Of a stretch of DNA of 45,417 nt, positions 38,365-45,417 are shown in pieces. Under the pieces are notes generated by a model. That model saw only the letters and a list, made by a program, of their open reading frames with translations, searched no databases and was not told the origin of the DNA. This DNA comes from Clostridia bacterium (GTDB lineage Bacteria > Bacillota > Clostridia > Peptostreptococcales > JAAYPU01): positions 1 through 45,417 of the forward strand of contig JADQBM010000039.1 in NCBI GenBank assembly GCA_016278615.1. The letters are read 5' to 3'. Position 1 is the stretch's first letter. The number at the start of each line of letters is the position of its first letter. Position numbers and translations under genes: made by a program.

Positions 38365-38612
38365 AATGGCATTGATGGGAAGAGTAGACATGGATGACGT
38401 TCAAAGAGAGTCGGAGATGGTGAAAGCCGATACGTTAAATAGGTTGAAGATGGCCCCGGAGCTCTATATCCGAATATTTTAGGGTATGGCGGGTTGATAT
38501 CCGTTAAAAATATATGGTTTATTAAACCTATTAAGGCATCAATCTTGAGATTGATGCAAAATAGAGTGGTAACACGGAAGCTTTTCGTCTCTAATGTCGA
38601 GGAGTTTTTTTT
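38365..38612 (+). promoter_or_regulatory. T-box leader, Met specifier, for metG
   Basis: The T-box riboswitch reads uncharged tRNA-Met. Visible parts: stem I start GATGGGAAGAGTAGACAT, the AGAGAGTCGGAGATGGTGAAA region, and the specifier ATG at 38450-38452 in GAAGATGGCCCCGGAGC. The T-box sequence AGAGTGGTAACACGGAAG is at 38563-38580. A terminator stem CTTTTCG/CGAGGAG (38581-38587 with 38598-38604) is followed by eight T. The stem contains two G.T pairs. Confidence 0.9.
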
Positions 38613-38639
38613 ATTATAATTGTTGAAGCATATAAAAAT

Positions 38640-38800
38640 TAAGTTTAAGTGAACTCCTTCGGAGTAGGGTGAGTTTTTGAAACTGAAGTTTAAATAGACT
38701 CCTTCGGAGTAGGGAAAGTGAATCAAGAATTAAGAATTAATGTGGAAATTTGTAAAAACAAATTTCTTCCTTCAATCTTAATTCCTAAATCCTAAATCTT
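38640..38800. repeat. hairpin repeats and GAATTAA-arm element between T-box and metG
   Basis: Two inverted copies of the ACTCCTTCGGAGTAGGG repeat (about 38652-38668 and 38698-38715) are followed by AAGAATTAAGAATTAA, hairpin GGAAATTTGT-AAAA-ACAAATTTC and a complementary arm CTTAATTCCTAAATCCTAAAT. Confidence 0.7.
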
Positions 38801-38802
38801 AA

Positions 38803-39008
38803 ATGACTCATATACTTACACTTCAATTTAAACTCACGGGCAGGCACAGGACCAGCCCCTACAGACTTACACTTAAACTCACGGGCAGGCACAGGACCAG
38901 CCCATACAGACTTACACTTAAACTCACGGGCAGGCACAGGACCAGCCCCTACAGACTTACACTTATACTACCACTCACACTTATACTTACCCTTAAACTT
39001 CAACTCAA
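38803..39008. repeat. 45-base tandem repeat x3 in hexamer satellite
   Basis: Three copies of the 26-base GTAGGGGCTGG...CTGCCCG hairpin repeat lie on the minus strand at 38837-38862, 38882-38907 and 38927-38952, exactly 45 bases apart, with nearly identical 19-base ACTTAAACT-type linkers. Hexamer ACTTAT/ACTTAA units follow up to the metG ribosome site. The array lies within the metG transcript, after the T-box terminator. Confidence 0.85.
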
Positions 39009-39026
39009 AAAATGGAGGGAAATAAA

Positions 39027-40940
39027 ATGAACAGAGGTAAATACTATATTACAACCGCTATTGCTTATACATCTGGCAAACCACATATTGGCAATACATA
39101 TGAGATCGTTTTAGCGGACAGCATTGCTCGGTTTAAAAGATTAACGGGATATGATGTATTTTTTATGACTGGGACAGATGAACATGGGCAGAAGATTCAA
39201 AATAAAGCTGAAGAAGCAGGGAAAAAGCCTAAGGAATTTGTTGATGACGTTGCGGATGAAATAAAACGCATCTGGGATTTGATGAACACAAGTTATAACA
39301 AATTTATTCGTACAACAGATGAAGATCATATTCAAATTGTTCAAAAAATATTTAAAAAATTGTATGATCAGGGAGACATCTATAAAAGTGAGTATGAAGG
39401 TTGGTACTGTACACCTTGTGAATCCTTTTTCACAGAATCTCAGCTTAAAGAAGGCAAATGCCCTGACTGTGGGAGAGAAGTAAAAAAGGCAAAAGAGGAA
39501 GCCTATTTTTTCAAATTAAGTAAATATCAGAATCAATTGATGAAACACATTGAAGACCACCCAGAGTTTATTCAGCCTGAATCCAGAAAGAATGAAATGA
39601 TTAATAATTTCCTAAAACCCGGATTGCAAGATCTGTGTGTATCGAGAACCTCCTTTGATTGGGGAATACCTGTTACCTTTGATGAAAAACATGTCATCTA
39701 TGTATGGATTGACGCTTTAAGCAACTATATTACAGGTCTTGGCTATGATACGGATGGCAACCATGGGGAACTCTTTAAAAAGTATTGGCCAGCAAATGTG
39801 CATCTTATTGGAAAGGATATCTTGAGATTCCATACTTTATACTGGCCCATTATGTTGATAGCCTTAGGGGTTGAATTACCTAAACAAGTATTTGGACATC
39901 CATGGCTACTTATAGGTGAAGGTAAAATGAGTAAATCCAAAGGGAACGTTGTATATGCAGATGATCTTGTTGATTTTTTTGGGGTGGATGCTGTACGTTA
40001 CTTTGTACTTCATGAAATGCCTTTTGCTCAGGATGGAACCTTGACTTATGAGCTTCTTATTGAGCGGATCAATTCAGATTTGGCAAACATATTGGGTAAC
40101 TTAGTAAACAGGACGGTTACAATGGTCAATAAGTATTTTGACGGGGTGATACAGGCACCGAAAGAAAAAGAGAAAATAGATGAAGACTTGATCAGTATGG
40201 CCATTTCTACACCCTTGAAAGTTGAAGAGAAAATGGATAAATTAAGGGTGACAGATGCCATTGATGATATCATTACTTTACTCCGCAGAAGTAACAAATA
40301 TATAGATGAGACAAGCCCTTGGATTTTAGGGAAAGATGAAAGTAAAAAAGACAGGCTGGCAACGGTGTTATACAATTTATTGGAGTCCATAAGATTTTCT
40401 GCAGTACTCTTATCTTCATTTATGCCAGAAACTGCTGAAAAGATTTTCCAACAGCTTAATACAGGAGAAAAAAGTTGGGATTCACTAAAAAAATTCAGTG
40501 GCATGAGAGCTGGGGATTCTGTAGGAAAACCAGAAATTCTTTTTACAAGAATAGATACGGTGAAAAAAATTGAAGAAATAGTTCATTACAACGAACAAAA
40601 GAAAGAAGAGGTATCAGATACAGATACTATTACCATTGAGGATTTTGATAAAATTGCATTAAAAGTAGGGGAAATTATTGATTGTCAGAAGCATCCTAAA
40701 GCAGATAAACTTTTGGTATCTCAAGTTAAAATAGGAGATGAAACAAGACAAATTGTCTCTGGTGTCTCAAAGCACTATACTCCAGAAGAAATGAAAGGCA
40801 AAAAAGTAATCGTTGTAGCTAATTTGAAGCCCATTAATTTACGCGGCGAAGAATCAAAAGGGATGATCCTGTTTGCAGAAAATGGAGACAAATTAGATTT
40901 CGTAACCACAGAAGCAGAGAGCGGATCTGTGGTGAAATAG
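39027..40940 (+). CDS. metG: methionyl-tRNA synthetase
   Basis: This 637-residue class I synthetase charges tRNA-Met. The HIGH-type motif HIGNTYE is near residue 17, and the zinc knuckle CTPCESFFTESQLKEGKCPDC is at about 127-147. KMSKSKGN is near 300. The C-terminal EMAP/Trbp tRNA-binding domain (DFDKIALKVGEIIDCQKHPKADKLLVSQ-type, about 535-637) is fused. The chosen ATG lies seven bases after GGAGGG; an ATG five codons upstream contains that site. It is controlled by the T-box 400 bases upstream. The stop codon lies in a small TAGGCAC-AATA-GTGCCTA hairpin. Confidence 0.97.
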   Translation: MNRGKYYITTAIAYTSGKPHIGNTYEIVLADSIARFKRLTGYDVFFMTGTDEHGQKIQNKAEEAGKKPKEFVDDVADEIKRIWDLMNTSYNKFIRTTDEDHIQIVQKIFKKLYDQGDIYKSEYEGWYCTPCESFFTESQLKEGKCPDCGREVKKAKEEAYFFKLSKYQNQLMKHIEDHPEFIQPESRKNEMINNFLKPGLQDLCVSRTSFDWGIPVTFDEKHVIYVWIDALSNYITGLGYDTDGNHGELFKKYWPANVHLIGKDILRFHTLYWPIMLIALGVELPKQVFGHPWLLIGEGKMSKSKGNVVYADDLVDFFGVDAVRYFVLHEMPFAQDGTLTYELLIERINSDLANILGNLVNRTVTMVNKYFDGVIQAPKEKEKIDEDLISMAISTPLKVEEKMDKLRVTDAIDDIITLLRRSNKYIDETSPWILGKDESKKDRLATVLYNLLESIRFSAVLLSSFMPETAEKIFQQLNTGEKSWDSLKKFSGMRAGDSVGKPEILFTRIDTVKKIEEIVHYNEQKKEEVSDTDTITIEDFDKIALKVGEIIDCQKHPKADKLLVSQVKIGDETRQIVSGVSKHYTPEEMKGKKVIVVANLKPINLRGEESKGMILFAENGDKLDFVTTEAESGSVVK

Positions 40941-40954
40941 GCACAATAGTGCCT

Positions 40955-41118
40955 ACTTCAAATTAATAATGAACAATTAATAATGAACAATTAAGGATGG
41001 GTTTTTCCAAAACCCTCGTTATATTAGAAAGAGGTTTTAAAAGGTAGAAATTCTTCCTAATGGAAGAATTTCTGACCATAATTATTCATTATTCATTTTT
41101 AATTATTCATTATATTAA
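40955..41118. repeat. AATGAACA-arm palindromic element between metG and tatD
   Basis: Left arm TTAATAATGAACAATTAATAATG (40963-40993), core hairpins GGGTTTT-TCC-AAAACCC and AGAAATTCTTCC-TAAT-GGAAGAATTTCT (about 41046-41074), right arm ATTATTCATTATTCATTTTTAATT (41078-41112). Same plan as the tRNA-spacer elements but with different hairpin sequences. Confidence 0.75.
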
Positions 41119-41132
41119 AGAAAGGAGCTATC

Positions 41133-41903
41133 ATGTTATTTGATTCCCATTCACATATGTACTCGGTAAAGTTTGATGGTGATCGAGAAGAAGTTTTTAA
41201 GAGAATAAAAGAAGCTGACGTTAGATATGTTTTAAATGCTGGTGCTGATTTGGAGACTTCTATGAAGGCGATAGATTTTGCCCAAAAGTATGAAATGTTC
41301 TATGCATCAGTGGGTTGTCATCCTCATGATGTCAAAGATTTAGATGATGCAACCATTCAACTGTTTAAAGGGCTTGTGAAAAAGCCAAAAGTCTGTGCCA
41401 TAGGGGAAATTGGTCTGGATTATTATTATGACCATTCCCCCAGGGACCTTCAGCAATATTGGTTTAGAAGGCAGATCCAGCTTGCCCATGAGGTTTCTAT
41501 GCCCATTATTATTCATGACAGGGATGCCAACGAGGACACTTTAAAACTATTAAAAGAAGAGAAAGCTTTTGATCTCGGCGTTTTGATGCATTGTTTTTCA
41601 GGAAGTGCGGAGCTTGCTAAACAATATATTAAGCTTGGTGCCAAGATTTCAATTGCGGGACCTGTTACCTTTAAAAATGCAAAAAAACTAATTGAAGTTG
41701 TTGAGGCAATCCCCGTTGAACATTTGTTAATTGAAACAGATGCCCCTTATTTGACCCCGGAACCTTTTCGTGGCAAGAGAAATGAATCCACTTATGTTAA
41801 ATATACAGCCCAAAAAGTTGCAGAAATAAAAGGCATGCCTTTCGAAGAGATTGCAAGAATTACCTGCGAAAATGCATTGGCTTTTTTTAGAATCAAGGCG
41901 TAA
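41133..41903 (+). CDS. tatD: TatD family hydrolase
   Basis: This 256-residue metal-dependent deoxyribonuclease has a TIM barrel with two metals. Metal-binding motifs are DSHSHMYS at the N-terminus, GEIGLDYYYD, IIHDRDAN, LMHCFSGS and LIETDAPYLTPEPFRG. The position after metG is the common Firmicute order metG-tatD. AAAGGAGC precedes the ATG. Confidence 0.96.
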   Translation: MLFDSHSHMYSVKFDGDREEVFKRIKEADVRYVLNAGADLETSMKAIDFAQKYEMFYASVGCHPHDVKDLDDATIQLFKGLVKKPKVCAIGEIGLDYYYDHSPRDLQQYWFRRQIQLAHEVSMPIIIHDRDANEDTLKLLKEEKAFDLGVLMHCFSGSAELAKQYIKLGAKISIAGPVTFKNAKKLIEVVEAIPVEHLLIETDAPYLTPEPFRGKRNESTYVKYTAQKVAEIKGMPFEEIARITCENALAFFRIKA

Positions 41904-41914
41904 CGAAATAAGAA

Positions 41915-42087
41915 AGAAAGATAACAGATAATAGATAACAGATAATAGTTAGGGAGGTTTTGCCGAGGCAAAACTTAGCCTTATATAAACATTGTTCTGT
42001 GGTTATTTTAAAATGGAGATTTTGTGTAACAAAATCATCCTCAACTGTTATCTATTATCTATTATCTATTATCTGTTATCTATTATC
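41915..42087. repeat. GATAAYA-arm palindromic element, tatD-sfsA
   Basis: Left arm GATAACAGATAATA (41920-41949), hairpin GTTTTGC-CGAG-GCAAAAC (41957-41974), hairpin GATTTTGT-GTA-ACAAAATC (42018-42036), right arm TATTATCTATTATCT (42045-42087). The right arm supplies the TAA stop codon of sfsA. Confidence 0.85.
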
Positions 42088-42784
42088 CCCTTGTCTGGTC
42101 CAATAAGATAGGAACTTTAGCATTTAAATAAATCTCATTATTTGAAACCACAGAGTCATAACACAAGACAGAAACCGATTTTGAATGGGCAAGCATAAGC
42201 GCTTTTGCAAATTCTGGATCGGTTTTTATATTGGGACTAAAGGATTGTATTCCCTTCATTTGAATTAGAAAAAATATAAACCCTTCATAGCCATCTTCTA
42301 CAGCCTCAATCATTTCCAGTATATGGCGTGTGCCCCTTTTTGTTGGTGCATCAGGAAACAGCGCGGAGCCATTCTCTTCAAGGGTCACACCTTTCACTTC
42401 AATAAAACCTTTTCGTGTAGGGGATTCAAAATACATATCAAACCGTGAGCTATGATATGTAACCTCTCTTTTTAAAACAGAAAGATTTTCAAAGGCCTTT
42501 ATTTCACCTGAAAGAATGGCATCATAAACCACCTGATTCGGTACCTGAGAATCAATGTTAATAAGTGAAGCTCCTTTTCTTACGGAGGTTAATGAATAAT
42601 CTGTTTTTCTCTTGGGGGATGGAGCGAATTGCAAATAGACTTCTGCCCCAGGGATTAGTATTTCTCTACAACGCCCTGTATTCTTCACATGAACCAGAGT
42701 TCTTTCCCCATCAATCTCAACCCAAGCAATAAACCGATTAGGTCGGTCAATAAAAGTTCCTTTTACAATATTTGAATACAACAT
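42083..42784 (-). CDS. sfsA: sugar fermentation stimulation protein SfsA homologue
   Basis: This 233-residue protein has an N-terminal OB-like part (NRFIAWVEIDGERTLVHVKNTGRC) and a nuclease-like C-terminal part with SRFDMYFE...FIEVKGVTLEENGSALFPDAPTKRG, resembling a PD-(D/E)xK active site. The family name comes from an E. coli maltose phenotype; the actual role is unclear, with nucleic-acid binding suggested. The start was chosen at the ATG after GGTGA. The stop codon lies inside the adjacent satellite arm. Confidence 0.93.
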   Translation of the reverse strand: MLYSNIVKGTFIDRPNRFIAWVEIDGERTLVHVKNTGRCREILIPGAEVYLQFAPSPKRKTDYSLTSVRKGASLINIDSQVPNQVVYDAILSGEIKAFENLSVLKREVTYHSSRFDMYFESPTRKGFIEVKGVTLEENGSALFPDAPTKRGTRHILEMIEAVEDGYEGFIFFLIQMKGIQSFSPNIKTDPEFAKALMLAHSKSVSVLCYDSVVSNNEIYLNAKVPILLDQTRG

Positions 42785-42800
42785 AATTTTCACCATTAAA

Positions 42801-43012
42801 GGATAGATAATAGATAACAGATAATAGATAAGAGTTTACGATGATTTTGTTCCACAAAATCTCCATCTTAAATAACCAATCTTATGTTTTATATAAATAC
42901 CCAAGTTTTGCCCCAGCAAAACTCTCCATAACTCTTATCTGTTATCTATTATCTCTTATCTTTCTTTTTTCTTTTCTCAACTCTTATCTGTTATCTATTA
43001 TCTCTTATCTCT
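42801..43012. repeat. GATAAYA-arm palindromic element before spoIIE
   Basis: Left arm GATAATAGATAACAGATAATA (42802-42833), hairpin GATTTTGT-TCC-ACAAAATC (42843-42861), a TTATATAAATA segment, hairpin GTTTTGC-CCCA-GCAAAAC (42905-42922), then a doubled right arm of TTATCTGTTATCT units (42930-43012). The remainder up to spoIIE is AT-rich and contains TGTCAAA at about 43114, which could be a Spo0A-like box. Confidence 0.8.
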
Positions 43013-43240
43013 CTCCTCTCCAATTTTCCTGTCCCTTGTCTTTTGTCTCTTGCTGTTAAATTTAACACAAAAACAGTTTTTATTAGATAAACTTTAAACT
43101 TATTTAGGGAATATGTCAAAAATCTCTTTAAGAATGACTTAGAAACTGACAAATAATTTGTTCTTCAGCTGTTAACATAAAAATGAATGTTATTTACTAA
43201 GAGTCATGTATGTTAAATGATAATAAAGGGGACAAGTTTT

Positions 43241-45417
43241 ATGATCTTGACTGTTCTTAAACCTGTCAATTTTATTCACAGAATTTATACGAACTTAAAA
43301 GAACTGAGAATCACGGTACTCTGCATCTATACAATTCTATCTTTCGTAATGGGAAGAGGCGCTTTGTTTGGGTATATGTTTCCTTTCGCAATGGCTTTTT
43401 TTGTTGTACTAATTACAACAAAAAAAAGTTATTTTGTCTTTGCCGTACCTATTTTATTAGGCATCTTATCTTGTAATGTTCCAGGATATATTATGATAAA
43501 ATATATGACCATTATGGGCATACTGGCCATCTTATCATTGCTTTTTCCTAAAAAAATCCCCAAGGAGCCATTGAGGATTGCGGCATATGGAACGGTCTCT
43601 TTTGTTCTTATTATTATGGTATATCAATTCGCAACAGAAATTATTCTTTTGTATGATATGTTTATGATTATTACAGAAAGTGCAACCATATTTACATTTA
43701 TATTCTTGTTTTCAACACTACCCAGTCTTTTGAATAAAAATATCTTTGAACAAGATTTATCCACCGAAGAAATAATAGCGGCAGCTTCTGCTTTGGTTAT
43801 TGTGATTATTGCCTTAGGCGACATTACTATTCTTGATTTAAGATTAAAGTTCATTTTATCCATATGGATGATTCTCATAGCTGCAGCCGAAGGGGGCATG
43901 ACTTTAGGTGCGGCTATTGGCGTAACTTTAGGGATGATTATTACCATGACATCTTTCGGAACTGTAGAAACTATTGGGATGTTAGGAGTTGGCGGGATAG
44001 CAGCGGGATTCTTTAAAAAAGCAAATCGGTTTTTAAATTGTCTATCATGGATGATTTGTATCGTTGTGTTTATGTTTTACTATGATGGCTTTGCAAATGC
44101 TTCTATTATAAATATTGAGTCGTTAATTGCATGTGGTCTTTTTTTAATCATTCCAAAGAAGAAGTTGGATACTGTCGGTGAAATGCTAAACAACTCTATA
44201 CAGAGTCATCACGTGAACCACCTTTATGGAGATAAAATAAGAAAATTAATTATCAACAATCTCAGAAATTATTCTGATACTTTCGAGAATCTTGCTATTA
44301 CTTATAACAAAGCATATGAACGAAAACAGGCAGTGGAAGAAGAAGATACAAAAGAGATTCTTATAAACATAAAAAACAGGATATGTAGTACATGTGATTT
44401 TAATAAGATCTGTTGGAAAAAGGATAATATTAGAGTTATTAGTACAATTAAAGATATCATCTATAGAACCAATAAAGGGTTAAGGATAGAAAAGGAGTAT
44501 GTGCGTAAGGAGCTGGGATTCGTTTGTGAGAATTTAGATCGGATTATCTTTTTAACTCAGAGTATTGTTCAGGTTTTGGGAATTAGCTTTAAATGGCAAA
44601 ATAAACTTCAAGGAAGCAGAGAAATTACAGCATCACAGTTCAGAGGAATTGCCAAATCTATTAATCATTTAATAGAAGAAATAAATGAAGAGCAATTATT
44701 CAATGTTGAGCTGGAACAAAAAATAACTTATGGACTAAAAAGCCTAAAGGTACCAGTAACCAATGTAACGGTATTGGAAGGAGAAAAAAGCAAAAATATT
44801 GCCCTGGATATTGGTGAAAACAATGTTGAGTTATACCATAATAAAATTGAAGCAGCAGTATGGGAAGAATTGGGCGAGGACTATCGTATTATCAAATATA
44901 AACCCACTAATAATGGAATTGGAAAAAAATCAGTGGTTATATTAAAAAAGAATCCCCATTTTAAAATTATAACAGGTTCTTCTAAATACGCCAAAGAAAT
45001 GAATACTTGCGGAGACAGCTTCATATGTATGGAGCTAAAAGATAATGAATACCTAATTGCATTGAGTGACGGCATGGGAAGCGGTGAAAAAGCTGCAAGA
45101 GAAAGTATTCTTACCATCAATACATTAAGTCATCTTTTAGAAGCGGGTTTTGAAAAAGAGTTGGCTTTAAAAACAATGAATTCTATGCTTCTTTTAAAAT
45201 CACCTGAAGAAATTTTCTCTACAGTAGATATCACCATTATTAATCTGGATTCTGGAGAGACAAGCTTTTATAAGATTGGTGCAGCAGCAGCTTTTATTAA
45301 AAGAAAAGATGGAAAAATAGAGATTATAAAATATTCAACTTTGCCCATTGGGATTATGGACAAAATCAAAATTGAGGAAATTGAAGTCAGTTTAGAAGTT
45401 GGAGATATGATTGTGAT
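43241..45417 (+). CDS. spoIIE: stage II sporulation protein E, C-terminus outside window
   Basis: SpoIIE is the PP2C-type phosphatase that dephosphorylates SpoIIAA to activate sigma-F in the forespore, and it acts with FtsZ at the polar septum. 725 codons are visible. About ten membrane helices fill residues 20-310, followed by a regulatory region with a cysteine cluster CSTCDFNKICW. The phosphatase domain has TCGDSF and the metal-binding SDGMGSGEKAARES segment, with STVDITIINLDSGE later. The last part of the PPM domain is cut. AAAGGGGAC lies before the ATG. This shows the organism is an endospore former. Confidence 0.97.
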   Translation, partial: MILTVLKPVNFIHRIYTNLKELRITVLCIYTILSFVMGRGALFGYMFPFAMAFFVVLITTKKSYFVFAVPILLGILSCNVPGYIMIKYMTIMGILAILSLLFPKKIPKEPLRIAAYGTVSFVLIIMVYQFATEIILLYDMFMIITESATIFTFIFLFSTLPSLLNKNIFEQDLSTEEIIAAASALVIVIIALGDITILDLRLKFILSIWMILIAAAEGGMTLGAAIGVTLGMIITMTSFGTVETIGMLGVGGIAAGFFKKANRFLNCLSWMICIVVFMFYYDGFANASIINIESLIACGLFLIIPKKKLDTVGEMLNNSIQSHHVNHLYGDKIRKLIINNLRNYSDTFENLAITYNKAYERKQAVEEEDTKEILINIKNRICSTCDFNKICWKKDNIRVISTIKDIIYRTNKGLRIEKEYVRKELGFVCENLDRIIFLTQSIVQVLGISFKWQNKLQGSREITASQFRGIAKSINHLIEEINEEQLFNVELEQKITYGLKSLKVPVTNVTVLEGEKSKNIALDIGENNVELYHNKIEAAVWEELGEDYRIIKYKPTNNGIGKKSVVILKKNPHFKIITGSSKYAKEMNTCGDSFICMELKDNEYLIALSDGMGSGEKAARESILTINTLSHLLEAGFEKELALKTMNSMLLLKSPEEIFSTVDITIINLDSGETSFYKIGAAAAFIKRKDGKIEIIKYSTLPIGIMDKIKIEEIEVSLEVGDMIV

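Noticed and set aside
38355-38726. 123-residue minus-strand frame
   Set aside because: It lies across the T-box leader and hairpin repeats and has low-complexity repeats; no ribosome site.
38837-38952. CRISPR-like array (26-base repeats, regular 19-base gaps)
   Set aside because: The gaps are nearly identical satellite sequence rather than unique spacers, there are only three repeats, and no cas genes are present.
42841-43059. 72-residue plus-strand frame upstream of spoIIE
   Set aside because: It is made of hairpin core and TTATCT satellite; no ribosome site and no conserved features.

Overview
The window is about 45 kb of low-G+C DNA from a spore-forming anaerobic Firmicute, most likely a member of the Clostridia. 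The evidence is CodY, SpoIIE and YunB, hslVU next to codY and topA, a T-box leader, strong AGGAGG ribosome sites with frequent TTG/GTG starts, a rubrerythrin-like protein, and an F-type ATP synthase whose c subunits carry the Na+-binding residues known from Ilyobacter and Acetobacterium. The genus cannot be named from the sequence alone.

Layout. 1-1605: a seven-tRNA operon on the minus strand (Asn-Glu-Val-Asp-Thr-Tyr-Gly; the Gly gene runs off the window) with unusually long, repeat-filled spacers. 1634-6243: a small membrane protein, a TSUP (TauE/SafE) permease split into two half-size genes, a CoA-binding protein, yigZ, hflX and yunB. 6291-14013 (minus strand): comM (yifB)-dprA-topA-hslV-hslU-codY, with a terminator after codY. 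14014-16436: satellite arrays, a Gly/Pro-rich mini-protein, a MITE-like element between two copies of a terminator hairpin, a QueG-like Fe-S protein and a ferritin-like protein. 16584-27050: rpiB-upp, a hypothetical gene, an ArsB/NhaD-type ion transporter, metF, metH, a dCMP deaminase gene, a WecA/TagO-type transferase gene and wecB. 27080-35884: a structured non-coding stretch, then atpZ-I-B-E1-E2-F-H-A-G-D-C. 35923-43000: an orphan DUF2791 (BrxD-like) ATPase, yueI, a Met-specific T-box leader with metG, tatD and sfsA. 43241-end: spoIIE, cut by the window edge.

How the genes fit together. The atp operon encodes a probable Na+-translocating ATP synthase with a hybrid rotor: one normal 88-residue c subunit and one 350-residue c subunit made of four fused hairpins. 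Only the first of those four hairpins keeps the ion-binding Glu; the other three have Gln at the exactly equivalent positions, 83 residues apart. A GC-rich island between atpI and atpB is a candidate regulatory RNA, possibly Na+-sensing. MetF and the short MetH remake methionine, and MetG is controlled by a T-box with an ATG specifier. RpiB and Upp, and the dCMP deaminase, serve pentose and pyrimidine metabolism. The WecA/TagO-type enzyme and WecB start wall-polymer synthesis.

The second theme is intergenic DNA. Spacers are filled with modular elements: one or two short perfect hairpins (commonly TTTTGT-loop-ACAAAA and TTTTGC-loop-GCAAAA) enclosed by inverted arms of 6- or 7-base tandem repeats. 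The same hairpin cores occur with different arm satellites, and the arms often begin at, or supply, the stop codon of the neighbouring gene. Separate families include an 84-base structured repeat with two near-identical and two divergent copies, a 26-base GTAGGGGCTGG hairpin repeat (in one place a 45-base tandem array) and an ACTCCGAAGGAGT hairpin repeat. These elements and the quadruplicated c subunit are the most unusual content.
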